A stretch of DNA of 64,000 nucleotides from assembly GCA_014860745.1 (NCBI GenBank), contig JACZJC010000010.1, positions 57,435 through 121,434 of the forward strand, given 5' to 3'. The notes under the pieces were generated by a model that was not told where the DNA came from, did not search any database, and saw only the letters and a list, made by a program, of their open reading frames with translations. Source of the stretch: Anaerolineales bacterium. Lineage in GTDB: Bacteria; Chloroflexota; Anaerolineae; Anaerolineales; Villigracilaceae. Of the stretch, positions 25,220 through 32,964 are shown in pieces. A program made the position numbers and the translations under genes. Within the stretch, counting starts at the first letter, position 1; each line of letters starts with the position of its first letter.

Positions 25220-26968
25220 ATGACAAACCGCCCCCTTCGCGTTTTTCTCTGCCATTCCTCCGCGGACAAACCCGCCGTGCGCGAGTTGTACCAAAAACTG
25301 CGCGCCGAGCCGTGGATTCAACCCTGGCTGGACGAAGAAGAACTCTACCCAGGGCAGGATTGGAACATGGAGATCGAAAAAGCCGTTGAAGCCGCCGACG
25401 CGATCATTGTTTGCCTTTCAAATAACTCTATTACCAAAGAAGGTTATGTACAAAAGGAAATCAAGACTGCTTTGGATTATTCAGATTACAAACCGGAAGG
25501 CACTGTTTTCATTATCCCAGTTCGCTTGGAAGACTGTAAATCTCCAAACCGCTTATCAAAGTGGCAATATGCCGATTATTTTGAAAGTCAGCGTGAACCG
25601 GCGTTTCAAAGGCTATTAGTTAGTTTGAAAAAACGTGCCGATTCACTTGATTTAAATAAAGAAGAACCTGAATCTAATAGGAAAAAGAAGATAGATGGAA
25701 ATAAAATAGATCTCTCTTTACGATTTTCATTTTACTTAGATGAAATGGCAAAAAAAGAAAGTGTTGACTATAGCGGGGAAAGATTTTTGGCGAAAATGAA
25801 AACCCAGCCACCCTTTTTAGCTACTGAACAATCTATGTTACTTCCAGAGCATGAGAAAAACTTAGCTGAACATTTCTTGGCCAAAGAGTTTATACAAACA
25901 AATAGAGAAGTTCTTAGAGGTGGCGGAAAATACAAAATAAAGCCTATGCAGGATTCTTTTGAGAAAATCGCAATAGCAGAGTACGGGGATGAAAAATATG
26001 CAATCAACATCAAGGCTAGTAATCCTGGTGTTATAACTACATCAACAGGGCAATATATATATTTGCCATATATTGATATTAGCGATTCTTTTGGATTGTC
26101 GTCAGAACAGATTGAAAAGAAATTCAAAGTTGCAGAAGATAAATGGATCGAGCCAACTCTTAGTTTGTTGGTAGTTCAATTTAACCTGATGGAGGATAAA
26201 GCATTAAGTTTACTAAAGATGGTTTTTATTGCAGCACAAAAAACCCTACTTGAAAGAAAGAGACAATTTAACACCTCTGAATCCTATAAGAACTCGAAGG
26301 CAACTAATAGGAAAAAGAAGACAAAATCATCTGCTCCACCGAAAAATGCTAAGAACACTGGGAATGTTCAAATTATCATAAATGGAGATGTAGTCAATTC
26401 TAATTTAATTACTGGCGATAGCAATCAGTCCAGTGTTTTTGAAGAAAAATCTCCTGCTGCAAGTGTTGCGGATTCTATTGGCATTGATGGCGAAACTGAA
26501 GAAATAAAGGGAGATAATAAATCTAAGTCGGTGGATCTGTTTATAGCTATACAAGAAGCATTGACGAAAATCCAAATGCCTGAAAAAATTATCGTTAGTA
26601 ATCAACTCGAAAAGGAACTGTACTCTCTTAAAGTAGCCGCTGATGAAAAATTATCTGACGCGTTTTATTGGCTTATCGTGAATGCTATTGAATCAATGCG
26701 TGATGAGGGAGTCTTGCGCCTTTATACAAAAGAAGATGTTGACAATAAATTAGCCATAATCATTGAGAGTAGTAGTCCTTTGGGCTTTCCTTTTAGTAGT
26801 GATCTGATTTTCGACACGTCATTAAAAAATTCCGCTTATGATTCCCATGGTATTGGGGCGGTGTGGGCGTCAGCTTTCATAAGAAAGTTTGGAGGAGATG
26901 TGTCTCTTGAAAGCCAGAATGGGAGTGTTGGTGGAAAGTTAATAATTCGTGTGCAGAAGGCGAATTAA
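25220..26968 (+). CDS. TIR domain protein with unknown middle region and C-terminal GHKL-like ATPase domain; candidate defence protein
   Basis: A 582-residue soluble protein. TIR domain at about 5-135: RVFLCHSSADKPAV, WLDEEELYPGQDW, AIIVCLSNNSITKEGYVQKEI, with E80 the likely NADase glutamate. Residues 150-350 match nothing I know. A Lys-rich linker (about 355-375) is followed by VQIIINGDVVNSNLITGDSN, a motif often seen in conflict-system proteins. Residues about 455-580 look like a GHKL/HATPase fold: LIVNAIESM (N488), G2 loop SHGIGAVWA (G544, G546), and the final GGDVSLESxxGxGGKLIIRV, but the G1 box acid is lost (ESSSPLG). No HisKA is present. GC content falls from about 63% in the TIR code (38/60 counted at 25261-25320) to about 32% (19/60 at 26341-26400), suggesting a mosaic, transferred gene. 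Confidence 0.8.
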   Translation: MTNRPLRVFLCHSSADKPAVRELYQKLRAEPWIQPWLDEEELYPGQDWNMEIEKAVEAADAIIVCLSNNSITKEGYVQKEIKTALDYSDYKPEGTVFIIPVRLEDCKSPNRLSKWQYADYFESQREPAFQRLLVSLKKRADSLDLNKEEPESNRKKKIDGNKIDLSLRFSFYLDEMAKKESVDYSGERFLAKMKTQPPFLATEQSMLLPEHEKNLAEHFLAKEFIQTNREVLRGGGKYKIKPMQDSFEKIAIAEYGDEKYAINIKASNPGVITTSTGQYIYLPYIDISDSFGLSSEQIEKKFKVAEDKWIEPTLSLLVVQFNLMEDKALSLLKMVFIAAQKTLLERKRQFNTSESYKNSKATNRKKKTKSSAPPKNAKNTGNVQIIINGDVVNSNLITGDSNQSSVFEEKSPAASVADSIGIDGETEEIKGDNKSKSVDLFIAIQEALTKIQMPEKIIVSNQLEKELYSLKVAADEKLSDAFYWLIVNAIESMRDEGVLRLYTKEDVDNKLAIIIESSSPLGFPFSSDLIFDTSLKNSAYDSHGIGAVWASAFIRKFGGDVSLESQNGSVGGKLIIRVQKAN

Positions 26969-27050
26969 TGAAACACGAATAAAAGAATAGCTGTCTTACT
27001 ACTGTAAATTCATAGCAATATTAGTGGACGGCTTCTCCAATCCCTTGCCC

Positions 27051-27068
27051 ACTTCCATTGGGGGAAGT
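27051..27068 (+). terminator. Possible weak terminator after the TIR-GHKL gene
   Basis: ACTTCC and GGAAGT (6-bp stem, 6-base loop), followed by AAACTTTT. The stem is short. The rest of the 26969-27227 gap holds a REPIN-like element and a heptamer array but no coding frame I can support. Confidence 0.35.
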
Positions 27069-27088
27069 AAACTTTTGCCACGCCCGGA

Positions 27089-27177
27089 GTGCGTCGCACC
27101 AGACTAACGGAGCGAGAGTTTACAAGGTGAGATTCTCCTGCTCGACAGGAAAATCCTACCCGTGTGGTGCGACGCAC
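27089..27177 (+). repeat. REPIN-like element, copy 2 (89 bp)
   Basis: GTGCGTCGCACCA at 27089-27101 and TGGTGCGACGCAC at 27165-27177, the same ends as copy 1 (9037-9123). The interiors align only partly, best in inverted orientation (shared ACGGGT, GCAG, AGAATC and TTGTA blocks). Confidence 0.75.
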
Positions 27178-27195
27178 TTCAATATCGCATAATCA

Positions 27196-27223
27196 CCTGA
27201 CACTTGACACCTGAAACCGGAGA
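27196..27223 (+). repeat. Heptamer array before the DapA-family gene
   Basis: CCTGACA, CTTGACA, CCTGAAA, CCGGAGA. The last unit contains the likely RBS (GGAGA) of the gene starting at 27228. Confidence 0.6.
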
Positions 27224-27227
27224 CCCC

Positions 27228-28097
27228 ATGCACCTCAAAGGAATATACGCCCCCATCGTCACCCCCTTCAACGCGGACGAAAGCATCAACTATCCCGTCC
27301 TCGAACAACTGATCGAATACCTGATCGCCTACAAGATCGCAGGGCTTGTCCCCGGCGGCACCACGGGCGAAGTCTACGCCTTCACCGAAGCCGAACGGCT
27401 GGACATTTTCAAATTCGTCAAAGAAAAAGTGGACGGGCGGGTGACGCTTATTGCAGGCACCAACTCTGGCGCCACACGTGACGTTGTCCGCTACTCGCAG
27501 ATCGCCGAGGAGATGGGTTACGACGCGCTCATGGTCGCTGTCCCGCCGTATTCACGTCCCAACCAGCGCGAACTGCTCGCGCATTACGAAGCCGTCGCCA
27601 AAGCCGTCAAAATTCCGATCGTGCTCTACAACTTCCCCTGGCGCGCGGGCACCGAAGTCAGCTACGAAGTGATGGACGGTCTGACCAAATACGATCACAT
27701 CATCGGCATCAAAGAAGCCAGCGGCGACATGTCCCGTGTCTACGAGTTCCGCCTGCGCTACGGCGACCGCTATCAAATGATCTGCGGCTCCGACGATCAA
27801 GCGCTCGACTACTTCCTGTGGGGCACCACCGCATGGATCGGCGGCGCCGCGTCCTGCGCTCCGCTCGAACATCACAACGTCCTCGAAGCCGCGCTCGCCA
27901 ACGACTTCGTCACCGCCCGCAAACACATGGAGGTACTGCTCCCGCTCCTCCGAAACATGGAAAGCGGCGGCTACACCCAAAAGGTCAAAGTCGGCTGCGA
28001 ATTGCGCGGCATCCCTGTTGGAAATCCAAGACAACCATTACTTCCGCTCACTAACGAAGACCGCGCTGAATTCGAAAAAATCTTCAAGGCGATCTAA
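27228..28097 (+). CDS. DapA-family aldolase/deaminase; likely pyrroline-4-hydroxy-2-carboxylate deaminase
   Basis: A 289-residue TIM-barrel enzyme forming a Schiff base through K162 (GIKEASGD) with Tyr134 (YNFPWR) and the GGTTGE substrate loop, as in dihydrodipicolinate synthase and N-acetylneuraminate lyase. True DapA is not expected here: the next two genes encode a proline-racemase-type epimerase and an FAD D-amino acid oxidase, which with this family make up the trans-4-hydroxyproline pathway. The inferred job is converting the pyrroline product to alpha-ketoglutarate semialdehyde. The semialdehyde dehydrogenase is not in the window. ATG 27228 follows GGAGA. Confidence 0.8.
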   Translation: MHLKGIYAPIVTPFNADESINYPVLEQLIEYLIAYKIAGLVPGGTTGEVYAFTEAERLDIFKFVKEKVDGRVTLIAGTNSGATRDVVRYSQIAEEMGYDALMVAVPPYSRPNQRELLAHYEAVAKAVKIPIVLYNFPWRAGTEVSYEVMDGLTKYDHIIGIKEASGDMSRVYEFRLRYGDRYQMICGSDDQALDYFLWGTTAWIGGAASCAPLEHHNVLEAALANDFVTARKHMEVLLPLLRNMESGGYTQKVKVGCELRGIPVGNPRQPLLPLTNEDRAEFEKIFKAI

Positions 28098-28099
28098 AA

Positions 28100-28178
28100 C
28101 GATATTCGCTACTCGATATTCGAATCATCCAATATCGAGTATCGTCTCCCGACCTTCGACTTTTGACCTTTGACCTCA
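28100..28178 (+). repeat. Heptamer arrays with an inverted repeat, between the deaminase and the epimerase
   Basis: CGATATT, CGCTACT, CGATATT, CGAATCA, TCCAATA, TCGAGTA (28100-28141) contain the inverted pair ACTCGATATT / AATATCGAGT (28111-28140). Then GACCTTC, GACTTTT, GACCTTT, GACCTCA (28151-28178), a family seen again after the epimerase. Confidence 0.75.
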
Positions 28179-28183
28179 CACCC

Positions 28184-29230
28184 ATGAAACGCATCCCATA
28201 CCTAGACTCCCACACCGGCGGCGAACCCACGCGATTAATCACCTCGCTTCCCTTCGACCTCGGAACTGGTTCTGTTGCCGACAAATTATCCACGCTGAAA
28301 ATGAATCACGACGACCTGCGCCGCACCGTCTTGCTCGAACCCCGCGGCTCAGACGTGCTCGTCGGCGCATACCTCGTCCCGCCCGCCGACCCAACCTGTC
28401 AATTCGGAGTCATCTACTTCAACAACGTCGGCTATCTCGGCATGTGCGGACACGGCACGATTGGTCTCATCGCATCGCTGGCATATCTGGGAAAAGTGAA
28501 ACCAGGCATCATTCGAGTGGAGACTCCCGTTGGGGTTGTGGAAGCAACTCTGCATGATATGTCGTTGCGAGGAGGGCAATTGCTCTTCCCGACGAAGCAA
28601 CCTCCTGTTGATTGGGAGATTGCTTCGGGCAAAGAACAAGAGCGCCCTCGCACAGCGTCCCCTTTGGGGAACGACATCTATCCCAACAAAGTCTCCGTCC
28701 AAAACATCCCCGCCTACCGCCACTTGACTCATGTCCCTGTCACAGTCGATAACAAAACCATCCACGGCGACGTGGCATGGGGCGGTAACTGGTTCTTCCT
28801 GTGTCACGATCATGAACTTGAAGTCAATATGCAGAACCTCGAAGCGCTGACCGATTTCTCGTGGCGTGTGCGCGAGCAATTAATCGCCAATGGCATCACA
28901 GGCGCCAATGGCGCAGAGATAGACCACGTTGAGTTGTTTGCATCCACACACGAAGCGGATAGCAAAAGTTTTGTCCTCTGTCCCGGCAAAGCCTACGACC
29001 GCTCACCATGTGGCACAGGTACAAGCGCAAAACTCGCCTGCTTGTACGCCGATGGCAAATTGCAAGTGGGGGAGACGTGGAAACAGCAGAGCGTCGTCGG
29101 CAGCATCTTCGAAGGCAGCATCCGACTCGACGGCGACAAGATCATCCCAACCATCACAGGTGAAGCGTGGATCATGTCCGAAGGAACGATTTTGGTGGAT
29201 GAGCGCGACCCCTTCGCAACTGGTATTTGA
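28184..29230 (+). CDS. Proline racemase family, likely 4-hydroxyproline 2-epimerase
   Basis: A 348-residue cytosolic, cofactor-free epimerase. Both catalytic cysteines are present: C88 in GMCGHGTIG and C276 in DRSPCGTGTSA; a Thr at the second site would instead mean a 3-hydroxyproline dehydratase. Neighbours supply the next steps: an FAD oxidase for the D-isomer downstream and a pyrroline deaminase upstream. Proline racemase activity itself cannot be excluded. Residues near ERPRTASPLGNDIYPN carry an insertion coded by a CCCCTTTGGGG palindrome (about 28660). The stop TGA is the first part of a heptamer array. Confidence 0.88.
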   Translation: MKRIPYLDSHTGGEPTRLITSLPFDLGTGSVADKLSTLKMNHDDLRRTVLLEPRGSDVLVGAYLVPPADPTCQFGVIYFNNVGYLGMCGHGTIGLIASLAYLGKVKPGIIRVETPVGVVEATLHDMSLRGGQLLFPTKQPPVDWEIASGKEQERPRTASPLGNDIYPNKVSVQNIPAYRHLTHVPVTVDNKTIHGDVAWGGNWFFLCHDHELEVNMQNLEALTDFSWRVREQLIANGITGANGAEIDHVELFASTHEADSKSFVLCPGKAYDRSPCGTGTSAKLACLYADGKLQVGETWKQQSVVGSIFEGSIRLDGDKIIPTITGEAWIMSEGTILVDERDPFATGI

Positions 29231-29284
29231 CCTTTGACCTTCGACTTTTGACTTTCCCTCGTCGAAGGTCAAAAGTCGAAAGTC
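29228..29284 (+). repeat. Heptamer arrays in inverted orientation after the epimerase
   Basis: TGACCTT, TGACCTT, CGACTTT, TGACTTT (29228-29255) face GAAGGTC, AAAAGTC, GAAAGTC (29264-29284), nearly the reverse complement over about 21 nt. It could fold as a long hairpin between the epimerase and oxidase genes. Confidence 0.75.
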
Positions 29285-29297
29285 TTATGGAGACTGA

Positions 29298-30551
29298 ATG
29301 AATACAAAACATGATGTGTTAATCATCGGCGGCGGACCTGTAGGTTTAAGCTGTGCCTATTACCTATTGAAATCTGGACGCAAAGTCACAATTATTGATG
29401 CCAATGAAATCGGCAAGGGCAGCGGCTCGGGCAATGCGGGGCATATCGTGCCGAGTCACATCATTCCGCTGGCGGCTCCGGGCGTGGTGACCTCTGCCCT
29501 TAAATGGATGCTCAACCCGAACAGCAGTCCCTTTGGGTTGAAGATACGCCTCGACCTGAAATATATTTCGTGGCTGATCCAATTCGCGGCAGCGTGTAAT
29601 GAAGCCAACGTGAGCCGCGCGCTGGAGCCGATGAAGACTCTTGGCCAGTTGAGCGCGGAGAATTTTGCCAGAATCATCGCCGAAGAAAAATTCGATTGCC
29701 ATTATCAAACTACGGGCTTTCTGAATTTATATAAAAATCAAGACGCCTTCGATGAAGCACGCCACGAAGCGGAGTTCATGCAGAAGCACGGCATCCCTGT
29801 CAGTGTGTATGGAAAGAATCAAATTGCTGATGTTGAACCTGCTGTGCGCGAGGACGTCCTCGGCGGCGTACATTTCACGGGCGACGCGCATCTCAACCCT
29901 GCGGTATTTTTGCAGCTGCTGGGTGAACGCATCCGCGCGATGGGGGCGGAGGTGCATGAGAATACGCCAGTCACGGGATTTGAATCAGCGGAAGGAAAAA
30001 TCCGGGTTGTAAAAACAAGCGTCGGCGAGTTTGAAGCGGAGCATGTCATTTTGGCGGCGGGAGCGTGGTCGCCCATCGTCGCACGTGATCTGCGGCTTAA
30101 TATCCCCGTCCAGCCTGCGCGCGGCTACAGTCTCACTGCGTCTGCCATTCAAAACATGCCGCGACAGGCGTTGATTTTGGGAGATCGCCGTGTGGCGGTT
30201 TCGCCGCTCGGGAATCTTCTGCGGGTTACAGGCCGGCTCGAAGTAGGTGAGTTCAGCACCACGCCAAATCCGCTTTGGATTCAACGGCTGGAAAATTTTG
30301 CCCGCGAATATTTGCGGCTGGATGAAAAATTGGATATCAAAGAGACCTGGGCTGGCTTGCGGCCTGTGACGCCTGACGGCATGCCCATCATCGGACGTTC
30401 GCCGCTTCATTCCAACCTGACAGTTGCCACAGGCCACGCGATGCTTGGTCTTTCACTGGGACCGGGTACCGGGCAGGTCGTGGCGGAGTTGGTGAATGGG
30501 AGCGAGACTGCGTTCGATTTGCGCCCGCTGGGGCTGGAGCGGTTTATCTAA
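29298..30551 (+). CDS. FAD-dependent D-amino acid dehydrogenase, likely D-hydroxyproline dehydrogenase
   Basis: A 417-residue DAO/DadA-type flavoprotein. The FAD dinucleotide motif is IIGGGPVGLSCAYYL near residue 9, with IIDAN for the ribose, GNAGHIVPSH, and the C-terminal GLRPVTPDGMPIIG and GHAMLGLSLGPGTG. It would oxidise cis-4-hydroxy-D-proline, produced by the upstream epimerase, to the pyrroline handled by the DapA-family enzyme. The electron acceptor is unknown, and oxidation of other D-amino acids is possible. GGAGACTGA precedes ATG 29298. The heptamer hairpin upstream may reduce co-transcription with the epimerase. Confidence 0.85.
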   Translation: MNTKHDVLIIGGGPVGLSCAYYLLKSGRKVTIIDANEIGKGSGSGNAGHIVPSHIIPLAAPGVVTSALKWMLNPNSSPFGLKIRLDLKYISWLIQFAAACNEANVSRALEPMKTLGQLSAENFARIIAEEKFDCHYQTTGFLNLYKNQDAFDEARHEAEFMQKHGIPVSVYGKNQIADVEPAVREDVLGGVHFTGDAHLNPAVFLQLLGERIRAMGAEVHENTPVTGFESAEGKIRVVKTSVGEFEAEHVILAAGAWSPIVARDLRLNIPVQPARGYSLTASAIQNMPRQALILGDRRVAVSPLGNLLRVTGRLEVGEFSTTPNPLWIQRLENFAREYLRLDEKLDIKETWAGLRPVTPDGMPIIGRSPLHSNLTVATGHAMLGLSLGPGTGQVVAELVNGSETAFDLRPLGLERFI

Positions 30552-30652
30552 AAGAAGACAGTCCAAATATATTAAAAATACCCCTCTAAAGTGTGGGGTG
30601 GAAATGATTCCGTGCTCCTATAATCCTGCAAACGAATTGAGTTGGAGAGCAC

Positions 30653-31618
30653 ATGAAGAGGATGGTCTTAACATTATTTCTAAGTATGAGTTGGCTGACA
30701 GCCTGTGGGGTGGAAATGCCTGCACCGACGTTGATTCCCGAACCGACCCAAATCCCTACCCCCGAGGTGACTATGACGCCCGAACGACCTTTTGAGATCA
30801 AGCTGGCTGAGGACAGTATGAAAGATCCGTATGGGGTTGCGATTAATTCGCTTGGGCATATCTACGTCAGTGACGCAGGGAAAAATCGTGTGTTGATCTT
30901 CGATGCGGAAAGCAACCTGCTTGCAAAGTGGGATGCGCAAGGCAGCGCCGAAGGTGAATTCGATACACTGGGTTTTGGCGGGCTGGCTATCGATTTGAAC
31001 GATAACGTCTTTGTGGTGCATAATGGTAATTATCGCGTTCAGAAATTTGATAAAGACGGAAAATTCATTTTGCAATGGGGCAGTGAAGGGACGGGGGATG
31101 GTCAGTTCGTGCGCGCCATTGGCATTGCTGTGGATGCGGATGGTAATGTGTATGTAACCGATGACGGCAATCCATTCGTGCAGAAGTTCGATAACGATGG
31201 TAATTTCCTGATGAAGTTCGGCGGTGAAGGCAGCGGCGGCGGCAAGTTCAAACACGCCACGGGTATTGCCGTTGACCCGCAGGGCAATATCTTCGTTGCC
31301 GATTACGAGACCCAACATGTGCAGAAGTTTGATGCCAGCGGAAGTTTTATCAAAGCCTGGAAAATGGGTGAGGACATTGGCTTTCCCGGTACGCCCGAAG
31401 GCATTGCGGTGGATACAGATGGCAACGTCTATGTGACCGATTACGATCTGGGTCGTTTACAGGTCTTTAATAATGATGGCAATTTCCTGTGGGGCTTGGG
31501 GAGCAAAAAGACCCTGGATAATCCCTTCAAACGTCCGACCGCCATTGCGTTTGGAAATGGCAAGATCTACGTCGTGAATCAATCGGGTGCAAAAGTTTCA
31601 GTCGTTGACTTTCCATAA
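30653..31618 (+). CDS. NHL-repeat beta-propeller lipoprotein
   Basis: A 321-residue exported lipoprotein: hydrophobic signal, lipobox LTAC (Cys18), a Pro/Thr-rich spacer, then about six NHL blades of the type PxGIAVDADGNVYVTDxGNxxVQKFDNDGNF. Extracellular NHL propellers bind proteins or carbohydrates; nothing shows which. GGAGA is 5 bases before ATG 30653, and TATAAT at 30619-30624 could be a -10 box without a clear -35. A 15-nt sequence TGTGGGGTGGAAATG occurs both in the leader (30592) and in the signal peptide code (30704). Confidence 0.85.
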   Translation: MKRMVLTLFLSMSWLTACGVEMPAPTLIPEPTQIPTPEVTMTPERPFEIKLAEDSMKDPYGVAINSLGHIYVSDAGKNRVLIFDAESNLLAKWDAQGSAEGEFDTLGFGGLAIDLNDNVFVVHNGNYRVQKFDKDGKFILQWGSEGTGDGQFVRAIGIAVDADGNVYVTDDGNPFVQKFDNDGNFLMKFGGEGSGGGKFKHATGIAVDPQGNIFVADYETQHVQKFDASGSFIKAWKMGEDIGFPGTPEGIAVDTDGNVYVTDYDLGRLQVFNNDGNFLWGLGSKKTLDNPFKRPTAIAFGNGKIYVVNQSGAKVSVVDFP

Positions 31619-31654
31619 GCCATTGCTGTAGGGGATATATTTCAAATCGTGATA

Positions 31655-31702
31655 TGGAAAGTGGTGAGTGGAAAGTATAATCAGCCCACTCACCACTTTC
31701 CA
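31655..31702 (+). repeat. 17-bp perfect inverted repeat made of heptamers, before the MFS gene
   Basis: A 17-bp arm at 31655-31671, 14-base loop, and its exact complement at 31686-31702. Units GGAAAGT, GGTGAGT, GGAAAGT and CCACTCA, CCACTTT, CCACTCA; degenerate units run on to the start codon region. Confidence 0.82.
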
Positions 31703-31716
31703 CTCATACTCTCCAC

Positions 31717-32919
31717 TTGTTTCTCGGTACTCATCCCCCACCTCTCACGCCCTTGTCTTCCTCATTCTTCATCATCCTTATCTCCGTCTTTGTAGACATG
31801 CTTGGCTACGGCATCATGCTGCCGTTGCTGCCATTCTTTGTGCAAGCGCAGGATGGCGGCGCCGCGATTGCGGGCGGATTGATGTCGATGTACGCAACCA
31901 TTCAACTCGTCTCAGGTCCCATCCTCGGCGCACTCTCCGACCGTTACGGGCGCAAACCCATTTTGCTGCTCTGTCTCATCGGCACGGGAACGTCGTATCT
32001 TTTGCTTGGCTTGGCAAATTCGCTCCCCATCATTTTTCTCGCGGTCTTTTTGGATGGACTGACCGGCTCAAACCTGACCCTTGCCCATGCCTACGTTGCA
32101 GACACAACCACCGCTGAGAATCGCGCCCGCGGACTCAACTACTCTCAACTGGCATTTGGATTGGGCATCATGGCGGGACCCATCCTCGGCGGTACCCTCA
32201 GCGGATACGGTCTCAGCATCCCCGCCTTCATCGCCTCTTTCTTCGCATTTGCCAATACCGTCTTCGGATTCTTTTTCCTCCCCGAATCTTTGCCGCCCGA
32301 ACGACGCGAAACGAAACCAATTTCTCAAGCTTTCAGTTGGGCGGGTCAATTTACCAGCATCTTCCGTCAGAAGAACATCCAGAATTTTCTTGTCGTGCTC
32401 TTTCTGCTCAACCTCGCCTTCGCTGGCTTGCAGACCAATTTTCCGCTTTACTCGAACGCCCGCTTTGGTTGGACGCCCGCGCAGAACAGTTACTTTTATC
32501 TTTATGTTGGCTTGTGCGGGGTGATCGTGCAGGGAGTCTTGTTCGCCAAACTGCAAGCACGTTTCGGTGAACGCAACCTCATCCCTGCGGGACTTGCCTT
32601 CATGGTCATCGGCTTGGCGGGCATGGCATTCGCCCCTGAAGCATGGATGCTCTTCCCCGCTGTCGCCGTTGTCGCGTTTGGCACAGGCACGAGCATTCCG
32701 TCACTCACGGCATTGATCTCTTTGCGCGTACCTGACAAGGAACAAGGGCGTCTGATGGGAGGCATGCAAACCCTGCTTGCGCTTACCAACATCTTTGGTC
32801 CCACCCTCGCGGGGATTTCGTTTGAAGTCATCGCCATTTCCGCGCCGTATTGGTTGGGGAGTGTGTTTGCTTTGTTTGCTTTGATGGTTGTGATTTGGAC
32901 GATGGACCACGGACGATAG
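31717..32919 (+). CDS. MFS exporter, TetA-like
   Basis: A 400-residue, 12-helix major facilitator transporter. VFVDMLGYGIMLPLLPFF in helix 1, motif A GALSDRYGRKP after helix 2, and GLNYSQLAFGLGIMAGPILGG in helix 5 (drug:H+ antiporter motif C type) fit the TetA/multidrug efflux branch. No ATG precedes helix 1; TTG 31717 or TTG 31753 are possible, both inside decaying heptamer repeats, with no clear RBS. The last residues, WTMDHGR, are coded by the next repeat array. Substrate unknown. Confidence 0.85.
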   Translation: MFLGTHPPPLTPLSSSFFIILISVFVDMLGYGIMLPLLPFFVQAQDGGAAIAGGLMSMYATIQLVSGPILGALSDRYGRKPILLLCLIGTGTSYLLLGLANSLPIIFLAVFLDGLTGSNLTLAHAYVADTTTAENRARGLNYSQLAFGLGIMAGPILGGTLSGYGLSIPAFIASFFAFANTVFGFFFLPESLPPERRETKPISQAFSWAGQFTSIFRQKNIQNFLVVLFLLNLAFAGLQTNFPLYSNARFGWTPAQNSYFYLYVGLCGVIVQGVLFAKLQARFGERNLIPAGLAFMVIGLAGMAFAPEAWMLFPAVAVVAFGTGTSIPSLTALISLRVPDKEQGRLMGGMQTLLALTNIFGPTLAGISFEVIAISAPYWLGSVFALFALMVVIWTMDHGR

Positions 32920-32964
32920 ACGATGGACGGACAAGTTATGGTCAATGGTCTATCGTCCATCGTC
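32896..32964 (+). repeat. Heptamer arrays spanning the convergent MFS and glycosyltransferase ends
   Basis: TGGACGA, TGGACCA, CGGACGA, TAGACGA, TGGACGG (32896-32930) and GTCAATG, GTCTATC, GTCCATC (from 32941). Both stop codons (TAG of MFS, TGA of the glycosyltransferase) lie within them. Confidence 0.78.
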
